Of a DNA stretch of 64,000 nt, positions 29,616-38,789 are shown one piece after another. The stretch is taken from the NCBI GenBank assembly GCA_963748385.1, contig CAVVIQ010000007.1:44952-108951 (forward strand), written 5' to 3'. The notes below the pieces were generated by a model, which was given only the letters and a program-made list of their open reading frames with translations, ran no database searches and had not been told where the DNA came from. The stretch comes from Rhodoblastus sp963748385 (GTDB lineage: Bacteria; Pseudomonadota; Alphaproteobacteria; Rhizobiales; Beijerinckiaceae). Position 1 is the stretch's first letter; every line of letters starts with the position of its first letter. Position numbers and translations under genes: made by a program.

Positions 29616-31400
29616 ATGGCGATGTCGTCGGAAGCGGAATCCTTCAGAAAAAGACGTTTCGGCATGAGCAGGATCATGACGCGCCTGCGCGCCTTGCTGC
29701 GCTCGCATGAACTGGCGCTCGTTCTCCCTTCCGCCCTGATCGGCGTCGCCGCCTCCGTTGCCGTCACCGTGATGACCAAGGCGGCGATGTTCATGCACGT
29801 CCTGATTTTCCATCTGCCCTTCGACATGCGCCTCAGCGCCGCCGACCGCGTCGCGCCCCTGGCGGCTTTTTCCTCCTTGATGGTGGGCGGACTGATCCTC
29901 GGCCTGATGGAAGCCTATCGGTTGCGCAAGGGCGTCCGCAGCCCGGTCGACCCCATCGAGGCCAACGCCCTGCGCGGCGGCCGGATGTCCTTGCGCGAAA
30001 GCGCCATGGTCAGTCTTCAGACGGTGATCTCCAATTCCAGCGGCGCCTCCGTGGGGCTGGAGGCGGGCTACGCCCAGATCGGATCGGGTCTCGGATCGTT
30101 CCTCGGCAAGATGTTGCGACTGCGGCGCGGCGATCTGCGCCTTCTGGTCGGGGCCGGGGCGGCCGCCGGCATCGGCAGCGCCTTCGGCGCGCCGCTCGCC
30201 GGCGCCTTTTATGCTTTCGAGCTTGTCCTCGGCAATTATTCCATCGCCTCCGCCGGTCCGGTGTTTGTCGGCTCGCTCGTCGGCGTGTTCGTCACCCGCA
30301 TCCTGTCCGGCGCGCCCTATCAGATCGACACGCCTCCCGTCGCCGCGCTGACGCTGGCGAATTACCCGGTTCTGATGGGAGTCGCGGTCTTTTCCGTCCT
30401 GATCGGCGTGGCCGCGATGCGGCTTTCCGGCCTGTCCGAACGCTTGGTCCAGACCTCGCCGGTTCCGGTCTGGGCGCGGCCGGTCCTCGGCGGCGTCGCC
30501 GTCGCGGCCCTCGCCGTGGTCACACCCCAGATTCTCGGCGCCGGCCACGGCGCGCTTGGCTTGAACGTCTCCGGAAATTTTCCCCTGGCGGTTCTCGCGT
30601 CGATCCTCGTCCTGAAACTGGCCGCCGCGCTGATCTCTCTCGCGTCCGGCTTTCGCGGCGGGCTTTTCTTCGCCTCCCTGTTCATGGGCGCGCTCATCGG
30701 CAAGATCTACGGCGCTGCGATCGCCGCCTGGCTTCCCTCCATCGCCCCCGACGCAACCGTCTGCGCGCTGGCCGGAATGGCGACGCTCGGGGTCGCCATC
30801 GTCGGCGGTCCCCTCACCATGTCCTTCATCGTTCTCGAAAACACCTCCGATTATTCGGTCACCGCCGGGGTCGTGGCGGCCTCCGTCGCCGCCAGCCTGC
30901 TGGTCCGCGCGACCTTCGGCTATTCCTTCTCGACTTGGCGCCTGCATCTGCGCGGCGAAAACATCCGCAGCGCCAACGACATCGGCTGGATCCACGACCT
31001 CAAGGTCGGCAAGCTCATGCGTCCCAGCCCGCCGACCGTCTCCGAATCGCTCGGCGTCGAGGACTTCTGCGCCGGCCATCCTTTGGGTTCGGCCCATTTC
31101 GTCGTCCTGCTCGACCAGGCCGGGCGCTACGCCGGCCTGGTCAATCTCGCCGAAGCCCATGCGCAGGCGCGCCGCGGCATGGGACGGATCGCCGACCTGG
31201 CGCTGCAAAAGAATGTCTGGCTGGTTCCGCTCATGGACGCCAAATCGGCGATGGCCCTGTTCGACCGGACCGAAACCGACCAGCTCGCCGTGATCGACCC
31301 GGAAACCAAAGTCCCTCTCGGGGTGCTCGACGAGGCCTATCTCGCCCGGCGTTACGCGGAACAGGCCGCGGCGGCCTTCCACAGCGCCTTCGGGGATTGA
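29616..31400 (+). CDS. CLC-family chloride channel or transporter with C-terminal CBS-like region
   Basis: A membrane protein of about 594 residues of the voltage-gated chloride channel family. Hydrophobic helices fill residues 30-430. The gating-glutamate segment reads SSGASVGLEAGYAQIGSGLG, where the usual GREGP is altered but the glutamate is kept. GAAAGIGSAFGAPLAGAFYAFE is the second hallmark. The last 130 residues look like a pair of CBS domains (VGKLMRPSPPTVSESLGVED). The start is uncertain: ATG at 29616 is preferred, while frames open from 29538 and a Met at 29664 are alternatives. It is convergent with xerC, with a 9-bp gap. Confidence 0.85.
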   Translation: MAMSSEAESFRKRRFGMSRIMTRLRALLRSHELALVLPSALIGVAASVAVTVMTKAAMFMHVLIFHLPFDMRLSAADRVAPLAAFSSLMVGGLILGLMEAYRLRKGVRSPVDPIEANALRGGRMSLRESAMVSLQTVISNSSGASVGLEAGYAQIGSGLGSFLGKMLRLRRGDLRLLVGAGAAAGIGSAFGAPLAGAFYAFELVLGNYSIASAGPVFVGSLVGVFVTRILSGAPYQIDTPPVAALTLANYPVLMGVAVFSVLIGVAAMRLSGLSERLVQTSPVPVWARPVLGGVAVAALAVVTPQILGAGHGALGLNVSGNFPLAVLASILVLKLAAALISLASGFRGGLFFASLFMGALIGKIYGAAIAAWLPSIAPDATVCALAGMATLGVAIVGGPLTMSFIVLENTSDYSVTAGVVAASVAASLLVRATFGYSFSTWRLHLRGENIRSANDIGWIHDLKVGKLMRPSPPTVSESLGVEDFCAGHPLGSAHFVVLLDQAGRYAGLVNLAEAHAQARRGMGRIADLALQKNVWLVPLMDAKSAMALFDRTETDQLAVIDPETKVPLGVLDEAYLARRYAEQAAAAFHSAFGD

Positions 31401-31409
31401 ACCACGGCC

Positions 31410-32390
31410 CTAGCCGGCGCGCGGATGGGCGGCGCGATAGGCTTCGAACAGCCGCGCCTTGTCCACGGCGGTGTAGATCTGGGTCGTCGACAGGCTGGCG
31501 TGGCCCAATAATTCCTGGATCGAGCGGAGATCGCCGCCGCGGCTGAGCAGGTGGGTGGCGAAAGAGTGCCGCAGCGCATGAGGCGTCGCCGAATCGGACA
31601 GGCCGAGCGCCCCGCGCAGGCGCTCGGCCGTCAACTGAACGATGCGCGGCGAAAGCGGGCCGCCGCGCGCGCCGACGAACAAAGGACCATCCTTGGCGAG
31701 GCGATGCGGGCAAAGCTCCAGATAGGCCTCGACCGCCTTTCGCGCCGGCAGGATCACCGGAACCGCGCGCGCCTTGCCGCCCTTGCCGACGACTGTCAGG
31801 CTTTCGACCGCGCCGATCGGCGCGTCGCCGCGCCGGATCGAAAGCGCCTCGGAGATGCGCAGGCCCGCGCCGTAAAGCAAAGCGAGAACGGCGGCGTCGC
31901 GCGCCAGAATCCAGGGCGCGCGATGAGAGTCGTCGCTCTCGCCCCGCGCCATTTCGCGCGCCGCCTCGGCGGGCACCGCCTTGGGCAGGACGCGGGCTGC
32001 CTTGGGGGAACGAATCTTGTCGAGCGCATCGACGCGGGCCAGATTCTCCCGCGCCAGATGATGGGCGAAGGAGCGCAGCGCGGCCAATTGCCGCAGCAGG
32101 GAACGGGAGGCGACGCCCTCCGCGCGCCGGCTGGCCAGAAAGGCGCGAATATCGGCGGGCTTCAACGCGGTGAGGGCGTCGAGATCGGGCTCCGCCTCGC
32201 GCTCGTCGCGGAGAAAGGCGAGAAATTGTTTGAGGTCGCGCGCGTAAGCCTCGATCGTGAGGGGCGACGCGCGCCGCACGCCGGCGAGACGGCGCAGCCA
32301 AAGCCGGGCCTCCGCCGCGAGCCGGGCTGCGACGCCGGGAAAGACAAATTGATCGGGTCCGGACGCGCCCCGCGCCGCATTTTCCGCCAT
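31410..32390 (-). CDS. xerC: Tyrosine recombinase XerC
   Basis: A 326-residue site-specific recombinase that resolves chromosome dimers at dif together with XerD. The N-terminal SAM-like domain has SPLTIEAYARDLKQFLAFL. The catalytic residues are visible: Arg in LLYGAGLRISEAL, Lys in VVGKGGKARAVPV, HxxR in TPHALRHSFATHLLS, and His plus the nucleophile Tyr in LLGHASLSTTQIYTAVD. XerC rather than XerD is my choice from the N-terminus and gene context, but the distinction is not certain. It is not linked to a mobile element here. Confidence 0.88.
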   Translation of the reverse strand: MAENAARGASGPDQFVFPGVAARLAAEARLWLRRLAGVRRASPLTIEAYARDLKQFLAFLRDEREAEPDLDALTALKPADIRAFLASRRAEGVASRSLLRQLAALRSFAHHLARENLARVDALDKIRSPKAARVLPKAVPAEAAREMARGESDDSHRAPWILARDAAVLALLYGAGLRISEALSIRRGDAPIGAVESLTVVGKGGKARAVPVILPARKAVEAYLELCPHRLAKDGPLFVGARGGPLSPRIVQLTAERLRGALGLSDSATPHALRHSFATHLLSRGGDLRSIQELLGHASLSTTQIYTAVDKARLFEAYRAAHPRAG

Positions 32391-32448
32391 GGCGAAAGAC
32401 TAGCCGAAATTCGTCAAGAATTTTTTGCCCGCGCCGGCAAAGCCGACA

Positions 32449-32766
32449 TCAGCTTTTGACCGCCTTTTCCGCGGCGGCGCGGAATTCCTCGAAATGGCGC
32501 GCGATCTGATGCTCCGACTGGGCGACGCCCGCCGCAGCCAGATCCTTGTGAATCCGGCCGAGCACGCCGGTCCTGACGTGCGCCGCGAGATCCTGCATGA
32601 TCAGCGCCTTGGCGTAAGCCTCGGCTTCCGCCCCAGTCTTTCCGAGCTTCTCGGCGGCCCACAGCCCCAGCATCATGTGAGCTCGGGCGAGGGCCTTGAA
32701 GTGAAGCTCCTCGTCATGGGCGAATTTCTTTTCGAAGGATTCTTCACGCTTGTCGAACTCGGACAT
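32449..32766 (-). CDS. DUF1476 protein, F1-ATPase zeta inhibitor subunit
   Basis: A 105-residue protein that begins MSEFDKREESFEKKFAHDEE and contains AHMMLGLWAAEKLGKTGAEA. This is DUF1476, shown in Paracoccus denitrificans to be the zeta subunit that inhibits F1-ATPase hydrolysis through its N-terminal segment, in a way similar to mitochondrial IF1. An AAGGGG ribosome-binding site and a TATATATA -10-like box precede the start. It is divergent from purC, a position conserved in this order, and its partner operon atpHAGDC lies about 27 kb away in the same window. Confidence 0.9.
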   Translation of the reverse strand: MSEFDKREESFEKKFAHDEELHFKALARAHMMLGLWAAEKLGKTGAEAEAYAKALIMQDLAAHVRTGVLGRIHKDLAAAGVAQSEHQIARHFEEFRAAAEKAVKS

Positions 32767-32803
32767 GTTAAACCCCTTGGCGGATCGAAGCCTGACGTGG
32801 CGT

Positions 32804-32812
32804 TTATATATA
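32804..32812 (-). promoter_or_regulatory. -10-like element upstream of the zeta inhibitor gene
   Basis: TATATATA on the minus strand lies about 40 bp upstream of the start at 32766, standing out in a GC-rich genome. No convincing -35 box was seen at the right distance. Confidence 0.35.
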
Positions 32813-33053
32813 GATTCGGATTGTGCGCGCCTAGCCTTCGCGCTGCGATTCGAGAGCGCCGCGACTGCCGATTGTGACAGGAATTTGCCGCCCCGCCTGG
32901 GCCGGCCGGTCGAAACAGGTTGTATAAAGACTCGGAACGGGCTAGGAACCTGGACAAACATGGCCCAAGGCGTCAAAGCCGCGCGCCAGACTCGCTGGAG
33001 GCCCGGAAGGAGACCAGGCGTCCGTGGATCATCTCAAAATTCGGTTGTTTCCC

Positions 33054-33818
33054 ATGAATCGGCGTCGCCGCATTTACGAAGGCAAGGCCAAGGTGCTCTA
33101 TGAGGGCCCGGAGCCTGGAACCTTGGTCCAGCATTTCAAGGACGACGCGACCGCCTTCAACGCCAAGAAGCACGAGGTGATCGACGGCAAGGGCGTCCTG
33201 AACAACCGGATTTCGGAATATATCTTCCAGAATCTGAACGACATCGGCGTTCCGACCCATTTCATCCGCCGGCTCAACATGCGCGAGCAGCTGATCCGCG
33301 AAGTCGAGATCATTCCGCTCGAAGTCGTCGTGCGCAACGTCGCGGCCGGATCGCTGTCCCAGCGGCTCGGCATCGAGGAAGGCTCGCAGCTGCCGCGCTC
33401 GATCATCGAATTCTACTACAAGAACGACGCGCTCAACGATCCGATGGTCTCGGAAGAGCACATCACCGCCTTTGGCTGGGCGACGCCGCAGGAAATCGAC
33501 GACATCATGGCGCTGGCGATTCGGGTCAACGATTTCCTGACCGGCCTGTTCCTCGGCGTCGGAATCCGCCTCGTCGATTTCAAGATGGAATGCGGAAGGC
33601 TGTGGGAAGGCGACATGATGCGCATCGTCGTCGCCGACGAAATTTCCCCGGATTCGTGCCGGTTGTGGGACATCAAATCCAACGACAAGCTCGACAAGGA
33701 CCGTTTCCGCCGCGATCTCGGCGGCCTGGTCGAAGCCTATTCCGAAGTCGCGCGCCGGCTCGGCATCATGCAGGAAGGCGAGAAGCCGATTTCCGGCGGC
33801 CCCAAGCTCGTCCAGTGA
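33054..33818 (+). CDS. purC: Phosphoribosylaminoimidazole-succinocarboxamide synthase
   Basis: SAICAR synthase, 254 residues, of de novo purine synthesis. Conserved parts are RRRRIYEGKAKVLYEGPEPG, HFKDDATAFNAKKH, KGVLNNRISEYIFQNL, EVVVRNVAAGSLSQRLG and LVDFKMECGRLWEGDM. Homologues begin at MNRRRRIYEG, which I use. However, a GTG at 33024 has a good AGGAG about 11 bp upstream and would add ten residues. It is followed by purS (41 bp) and purQ in one transcription unit. Confidence 0.96.
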   Translation: MNRRRRIYEGKAKVLYEGPEPGTLVQHFKDDATAFNAKKHEVIDGKGVLNNRISEYIFQNLNDIGVPTHFIRRLNMREQLIREVEIIPLEVVVRNVAAGSLSQRLGIEEGSQLPRSIIEFYYKNDALNDPMVSEEHITAFGWATPQEIDDIMALAIRVNDFLTGLFLGVGIRLVDFKMECGRLWEGDMMRIVVADEISPDSCRLWDIKSNDKLDKDRFRRDLGGLVEAYSEVARRLGIMQEGEKPISGGPKLVQ

Positions 33819-33859
33819 TCCCTCCGCCCGAGGCGTTTGCGCAGAAGGAAAGTCCCGCC

Positions 33860-34099
33860 ATGAAGGCGCGAGTCACCGTCACTCTGAAAAACGGCGTTCT
33901 GGACCCTCAGGGCAAGGCGATCGAGGGCGCCCTGCATTCGCTGGGCGTCGAGGGAATCGCCTCGGTACGCCAGGGCAAGATTTTCGAGATCGATGTCGAA
34001 GGGGCGGACGCGGAAGCCGCCAGGGCGGCGCTCGTCGCGGCCAGCGAAAAGCTGCTGGCCAATACGGTCGTCGAGAATTACCGCGTCGAACTGCTCTGA
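33860..34099 (+). CDS. purS: Phosphoribosylformylglycinamidine synthase subunit PurS
   Basis: The 79-residue PurS, which bridges PurQ and PurL in the three-part FGAM synthase. The sequence shows the family pattern MKARVTVTLKNGVLDPQGKA and HSLGVEGIASVRQGKIFEI. A GAAGGAAAG ribosome-binding site precedes the ATG. It is short and easily missed, but its position between purC and purQ makes it certain. Confidence 0.95.
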   Translation: MKARVTVTLKNGVLDPQGKAIEGALHSLGVEGIASVRQGKIFEIDVEGADAEAARAALVAASEKLLANTVVENYRVELL

Positions 34100-34131
34100 A
34101 GTGATGGGCTGAACGGTATCGGGAGAGCGCG

Positions 34132-34818
34132 ATGAAGGCGGCCGTGGTGCTGTTCCCTGGATCGAATCGCGAGGGCGACGCGGCGCGCGCCCTGCGTCAG
34201 GCCGGCGCGCAAACGTCCATCGTCTGGCACGCGGATTACGATCTGCCGGCTGCAACCGATCTCGTGGTCCTGCCCGGCGGCTTCAGCTATGGCGATTATC
34301 TGCGCTGCGGCGCCATCGCCGGCCGCGCCCATATCATGGACGCGGTGCGCCGCCACGCCGCGCGCGGCGGGCTGGTGCTCGGCATCTGCAACGGCTTCCA
34401 GATTCTTTGCGAAAGCGGCCTGCTGCCCGGCGTGCTGATGCGCAACCGCGACCTGCGCTTCGTCTGCAAGCGCCAGCACTTGCGGGTCGAACGCAACGAC
34501 ACCGCCTTCACCCGCGCCTATGAGCTGCATCAGGCGATCGACGTCGCCATCGCCCATGGCGAGGGCAATTACGAGGCCGAGGCGGAAACGATCGAGCGGC
34601 TGGAAGGCGAACGGCGCGTGGCCTTCCGCTATTGCGACGCCAGCGGCAAGGTCGGCGGCGACGCCAATCCCAATGGCTCGACCAACGACATCGCCGGAAT
34701 CTATTCCGAAAGATTCAATGTTTTGGGCATGATGCCGCATCCGGAAAACCTGATCGATCCGCTGGTCGGCGGCGTCGACGGGCGCGGCCTGTTCGAAAGC
34801 CTGACGCGCGCGGCCTGA
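34132..34818 (+). CDS. purQ: Phosphoribosylformylglycinamidine synthase subunit PurQ
   Basis: The 228-residue glutaminase subunit of FGAM synthase. The class I amidotransferase nucleophile Cys is in LVLGICNGFQILCESGLLPG, and the His/Glu of the triad are in MMPHPENLID. KAAVVLFPGSNREGDAARAL opens the protein. It channels ammonia to PurL, whose gene normally follows at once but here is 1.7 kb away, separated by two minus-strand genes. Confidence 0.97.
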   Translation: MKAAVVLFPGSNREGDAARALRQAGAQTSIVWHADYDLPAATDLVVLPGGFSYGDYLRCGAIAGRAHIMDAVRRHAARGGLVLGICNGFQILCESGLLPGVLMRNRDLRFVCKRQHLRVERNDTAFTRAYELHQAIDVAIAHGEGNYEAEAETIERLEGERRVAFRYCDASGKVGGDANPNGSTNDIAGIYSERFNVLGMMPHPENLIDPLVGGVDGRGLFESLTRAA

Positions 34819-34841
34819 ACGGATTCAGGCGACCACAAAAA

Positions 34842-34880
34842 CATCAATGGCCGGCGCCGCATAAGCGCCAGCCATGATGG
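34842..34880. terminator. Hairpin between convergent purQ and the secreted-protein gene
   Basis: CATCAATGGC and GCCATGATG arms with an inner GGCGC/GCGCC stem form a long imperfect hairpin in the 81-bp gap between convergent stop codons. There is no clear T-run on either side, so termination is inferred from position. Confidence 0.4.
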
Positions 34881-34899
34881 TTGGTCAACACGCCGCAAA

Positions 34900-35187
34900 T
34901 CAATAGAGGCAAACGCCCTGCCACCCCGATGCGGCGTGAGGAATAACGAAGCCGCCGAGAATCGCCGCGCCCTTGCGCTCGGCGCAAGTGGCGCTCATGG
35001 CGCCGACCTCGCTCGACGCGTGCCGAAAGCCGTAAATTCTCCCAGAATCACCTGCCATGGCGCTATCGTTGGCAAAACCTTGCGCAGAAGCGGGAAAGGA
35101 AATGCCCGACGTCATTCCGGCTGAAACAGCGATGATCAGCCCAAGTTTCTTGGCATATAACTTGATGGTGTTTGTGTGAGCGGTCAT
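34900..35187 (-). CDS. Small secreted protein, function unknown
   Basis: A 95-residue protein with a signal peptide (KLYAKKLGLIIAVSAGMTSG, cleavage likely after PASA near residue 35). The mature part of about 60 residues has two cysteines, one in MSATCAERKGAAILGGFV and one in the C-terminal VCLY, which could form a disulfide. The start is set by a strong AAGGAG ribosome-binding site 8 bp upstream of the ATG at 35187. I recognise no family. With ompW it interrupts the purQ-purL order, suggesting insertion of an envelope module. Confidence 0.6.
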   Translation of the reverse strand: MTAHTNTIKLYAKKLGLIIAVSAGMTSGISFPASAQGFANDSAMAGDSGRIYGFRHASSEVGAMSATCAERKGAAILGGFVIPHAASGWQGVCLY

Positions 35188-35354
35188 TTTACGATCTCCT
35201 TGTTCAAGTGACAGCGCGCCTTGCCATGCGACACTGTTCAAGGAGTTCTACGTAGGGCCCGTCAAAAAGGTTCAATTTTTTTCAACCGCCCGCTGGGCCC
35301 GATACCGCGGGTTGCGCGATTTCGCGCCAATGGCCAAAAGACCGAAGCTCACGC

Positions 35355-35383
35355 AAAAAGCCCGGCCTCATGGCCGGGCTTTT
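35355..35383. terminator. Bidirectional Rho-independent terminator
   Basis: AAAAAGCCCGGCC-TCAT-GGCCGGGCTTTT: a perfect 8-bp GC-rich stem with a TCAT loop and A/T flanks on both sides. On the minus strand it ends ompW, whose stop codon is at 35437. Confidence 0.85.
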
Positions 35384-35436
35384 GCAACAGGCGACGATGA
35401 GCGCATCAGCCTTCTCGGGCCGATGGCGTCCTCGGA

Positions 35437-36231
35437 TCAATATTTGGCGACGACTGGCGCGCCCAGGCCCGGATCGGCGAGGCCGAAGCGATAGCCGACG
35501 GCCAGACGGACCAGCCACGGATTGACGTTGATGTGCGCGGCGTTCTGCACGCCGAGAACACTGGCGTCCGTTTCCATCGGCAGATATTTGGCGTCGGCGT
35601 TGATGACCCAATGCTGGGTCAGGTAATAGTCGAAGCCCACGTCGAGCGCGATGCTCGCGGTTCCATGGACGTTGACGCCATCGCCAACCGGGAAGCCGCC
35701 ATAGAGAGTCGACAGCAAATTATTGGTCATCCAGGACTTGGTCCAGAAGAACCAGGTATAGTTCGTGCCGACGCCGACATAGGGGTCGAATTGGCCCATG
35801 GCGAAGTCATATTGCAGCGTGATGGTCGGCGGGAAGACCATCGTATTGGCGATGTTGAGCTTTGGGTGAAGGGCGCGCCGCCCTCTGTCGGCGCGGCTTC
35901 CAGCGTGGAGTGCGCGAAGCAGCAGATCGCCTCGAGCGCCCAGTGCTCGGTGATGAAATAGGTCAGGTCGAGTTCGGGAACCACATTGTTCGTCAGCGAC
36001 GAGCCGTAAAGGCCGACCCCCGCGAGGCCCGGCGTCCAGGCCCCGGCGAGGCCGCGCACCGTGGCGCCCGAGCCATCCGGGAAGGCGCCGACGCGGACCA
36101 GGAACGGCATGAAATCATCGGTCGGCGCAACCGCCTCGTCCTTGGTCGAGGGGAGATCGGCGGCGAAAGCCGGGAGGGCGACGGCGCTCAGCAGAGCGGC
36201 CGCCGAAAACAGTGCGAAATTTGTTCTGCAT
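35437..36231 (-). CDS. OmpW family outer membrane protein, frameshifted twice
   Basis: An outer membrane beta-barrel protein of the OmpW family, about 264 residues when repaired. A signal peptide (LFSAAALLSAVALPAFA) is followed by FMPFLVRVGAFPDGSGATVRG, then NNVVPELDLTYFITEHWALE and PPTITLQYDFAMGQFDPYVG, and it ends with LVRLAVGYRFGL, as barrel proteins do. Two breaks are visible: an extra G near 36203, between MQNKFRT and the signal core, and a missing A near 35861, between APFTQ and LNIANTMVFPP. They cancel, leaving 795 nt. OmpW proteins are linked to uptake of small hydrophobic compounds and stress, but the specific role here is unknown. Confidence 0.82.
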
Positions 36232-36483
36232 CGGAGGCATTTCAGTTTTGAAAGCTATGGCCTCACGGCGGCCTCCGAGGCGTTCCCGGGCGCCCCGAAC
36301 TTGAGATGATCGCGGCGAATCCGCCTTGGTCTCGATCAAGATATTCAACCCTGATGATATGTATTCGAAGGCCGGTTGCAAAAATGGCGCGAGCCTGCGC
36401 GCCCCCTCCTCTCCTTGCCAAGTCCGACGCGAGGATTTATCGAACGCCATGCGCCGTTTCGCGGCTTTGGCGCGATCTGCCGC

Positions 36484-38745
36484 ATGTCTCCATCGGGGCC
36501 GGATTCCTTGACCGTTCAGACCCAATCCCAAGAGAAGGCGATCGAGCCGGCGATCACGCCGGAACTCGTCGCCCAGCATGGCCTCAAGCCGGACGAATAT
36601 CAGCGCATTCTCCAACTGATCGGCCGCGCGCCGACCTTTACCGAGCTCGGCGTTTTCTCGGCGATGTGGAACGAGCATTGTTCCTACAAGTCGTCGCGGC
36701 TGCACCTGAAGAAATTGCCGACCAAGGCGCCCTGGGTCATTCAGGGACCGGGCGAGAACGCCGGCGTGATCGACATCGGCGACGGGCAGGCCTGCATCTT
36801 CAAGATGGAGAGCCACAACCACCCTTCCTATATCGAGCCCTATCAGGGCGCGGCGACCGGCGTCGGCGGAATCCTGCGCGACGTGTTCACCATGGGCGCG
36901 CGGCCGATCGCCTGCCTCAACCTGCTGCGATTCGGCTCGATCGACCATCCCAAGACCCGCCATCTGGCAGCCGGCGTCGTCGCCGGCATCGGCGGCTATG
37001 GCAATAGTTTCGGCGTCCCGACCGTCGGCGGCTCGACCGCCTTTCACGCCAGCTATGACGGCAATATCCTGGTCAACGCGATGGCGGTCGGCCTGGCGCG
37101 CGCAAACGAGATTTTCTACGCCGCGGCGACGGGCGTTGGTCGCCCCATCGTCTATCTCGGTTCCAAGACCGGGCGCGACGGCATCCATGGCGCGACCATG
37201 GCCTCGGCCGAATTCGACGAGAATTCGGAAGAAAAACGCCCCACGGTCCAGGTTGGCGATCCTTTTTCGGAAAAGCTTCTGCTCGAAGCCTGCCTCGAGA
37301 TCATGGCCAAGGGTTGCGTCGTCGCCATTCAGGACATGGGCGCGGCGGGCCTGACCTCCTCTGCGGTCGAAATGGGCGCCAAGGGCAATCTCGGCGTCGA
37401 ACTGGACCTCGACCTCGTGCCCTGCCGTGAAACGGGTATGACAGCCTATGAAATGATGCTCTCGGAGAGCCAGGAGCGCATGCTGATGGTGCTTCATCCC
37501 GAGAAGGAGGAGGAAGCCGAGGCGATCTTCCGCAAATGGGGGCTCGATTTCGCCGTCATCGGCAAGACCACCGACACGCTTCGCTTCGTCATCAAGCATC
37601 GGGGCGAGGTCAAGGCCGATCTGCCGATCAAGGAGCTGGGCGACGAAGCCCCGCTTTACGACCGGCCCCATGTCGCGCCGGTCAAGCCGCAACAACTCGA
37701 TTCGGCGAGCCTGCCAGCGCCGCTGGCGATCGACGCTGCGCTCAAGAAAATGGTCGCCTGTCCCGATCTCGCCTCCAAACGCTGGATCTGGGAGCAATAC
37801 GACCATCTGATCCTCGGCAATTCCATCCAGCCCCCGGGTGGCGACGCCGCCGTGGTGCGGATCGGGGACGGGCCGAAGGGACTGGCTCTGACCACCGACG
37901 TCACGCCCCGCTATTGCTTCGCCGATCCCTTCGAGGGCGGCAAGCAGGCGGTCGCGGAAGCCTGGCGCAACATTACCGCGGTCGGCGGCAAGCCTCTGGC
38001 GCTGACCGACAATCTCAATTTCGGCAATCCGGAAAAGCCGGAAATCATGGGCCAGTTCGTCGCCTGTCTCGACGGCGTCGGCGAAGCCTGCCGGGCGCTC
38101 GACTTCCCGATCGTCTCCGGTAATGTCTCCCTTTATAACGAGACGCAGGGCAAGGGCATTCTGCCGACCCCGGCGATCGGCGGCGTCGGCCTCGTGGCTG
38201 ACGTGAACAAGAGCGTCGGCCTCGCCTTCCGCGCAGGCGGCGAAAAGATCCTGCTGGTCGGCGAGGGCGAAGGCTGGCTCGGCCAATCCATTTATTTGCG
38301 GGAAATCCTCGGCCGCGAGGACGGCGCGCCGCCTCCGGTCGATCTGGCGAAGGAAAAGGCCCATGGCGATTTCGTCCGCGCGCTGATCGACGACCGGATG
38401 GTGAGCGCCGTCCACGATCTGTCCGACGGCGGGCTCGCCATCGCCTTGGCGGAAATGGCGATGGCCGGCGGCGTTGGCGCCACGGTTTCGGCGCCCGGCG
38501 GCGACAATGCGGCGGCCTGGTTCGGAGAGGACCAGGGGCGCTATCTGCTCGCCGCGCCGAAGGACAAGGCCGAGGAAATCCTGCGCCGGGCCGCGCAGAC
38601 CGGCCTGCCGGTCGCGGTTATCGGCGAGACGGGCGGCGATTCGCTCGCGCTCGGCGGCGCGGGGCCGGTTCCGGTGCGGGATTTGTTGGAAGCCCATGAA
38701 GGCTGGATGCCAGCCTATATGGCTGGCGGAGGCAAGGGCGCGTAA
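36484..38745 (+). CDS. purL: Phosphoribosylformylglycinamidine synthase subunit PurL
   Basis: The 753-residue large subunit of FGAM synthase (small PurL type that works with PurS and PurQ). Key parts are FSAMWNEHCSYKSSRLHLKK (catalytic His), FKMESHNHPSYIEPYQGAAT (ATP and Mg sites), TMGARPIACLNLLRFG and the second half FVACLDGVGEACRALDFPIV. The start is not sharply defined: ATG at 36484 has no ribosome-binding site, and TTG at 36508 (protein starting at LTVQTQSQE) is possible. It forms a run with bolA and grxD. The 250 bp upstream, which separate it from ompW, should hold its own promoter. Confidence 0.96.
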   Translation: MSPSGPDSLTVQTQSQEKAIEPAITPELVAQHGLKPDEYQRILQLIGRAPTFTELGVFSAMWNEHCSYKSSRLHLKKLPTKAPWVIQGPGENAGVIDIGDGQACIFKMESHNHPSYIEPYQGAATGVGGILRDVFTMGARPIACLNLLRFGSIDHPKTRHLAAGVVAGIGGYGNSFGVPTVGGSTAFHASYDGNILVNAMAVGLARANEIFYAAATGVGRPIVYLGSKTGRDGIHGATMASAEFDENSEEKRPTVQVGDPFSEKLLLEACLEIMAKGCVVAIQDMGAAGLTSSAVEMGAKGNLGVELDLDLVPCRETGMTAYEMMLSESQERMLMVLHPEKEEEAEAIFRKWGLDFAVIGKTTDTLRFVIKHRGEVKADLPIKELGDEAPLYDRPHVAPVKPQQLDSASLPAPLAIDAALKKMVACPDLASKRWIWEQYDHLILGNSIQPPGGDAAVVRIGDGPKGLALTTDVTPRYCFADPFEGGKQAVAEAWRNITAVGGKPLALTDNLNFGNPEKPEIMGQFVACLDGVGEACRALDFPIVSGNVSLYNETQGKGILPTPAIGGVGLVADVNKSVGLAFRAGGEKILLVGEGEGWLGQSIYLREILGREDGAPPPVDLAKEKAHGDFVRALIDDRMVSAVHDLSDGGLAIALAEMAMAGGVGATVSAPGGDNAAAWFGEDQGRYLLAAPKDKAEEILRRAAQTGLPVAVIGETGGDSLALGGAGPVPVRDLLEAHEGWMPAYMAGGGKGA

Positions 38746-38789
38746 CTATTTATGCGGATGGATCTCTCGAGCCCCTCAAGGAACCGCAC

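Noticed and set aside
31410..32390. Tyrosine recombinase as the integrase of a mobile element
   Set aside because: It resembles housekeeping XerC, has core GC and codon use, and lies far from the tRNA-linked island.
36115..38697. An 860-codon minus-strand open frame opposite purL
   Set aside because: It is a shadow of purL. Only its last part (36115-36240) overlaps the beginning of ompW, and there in the wrong frame apart from the start region.
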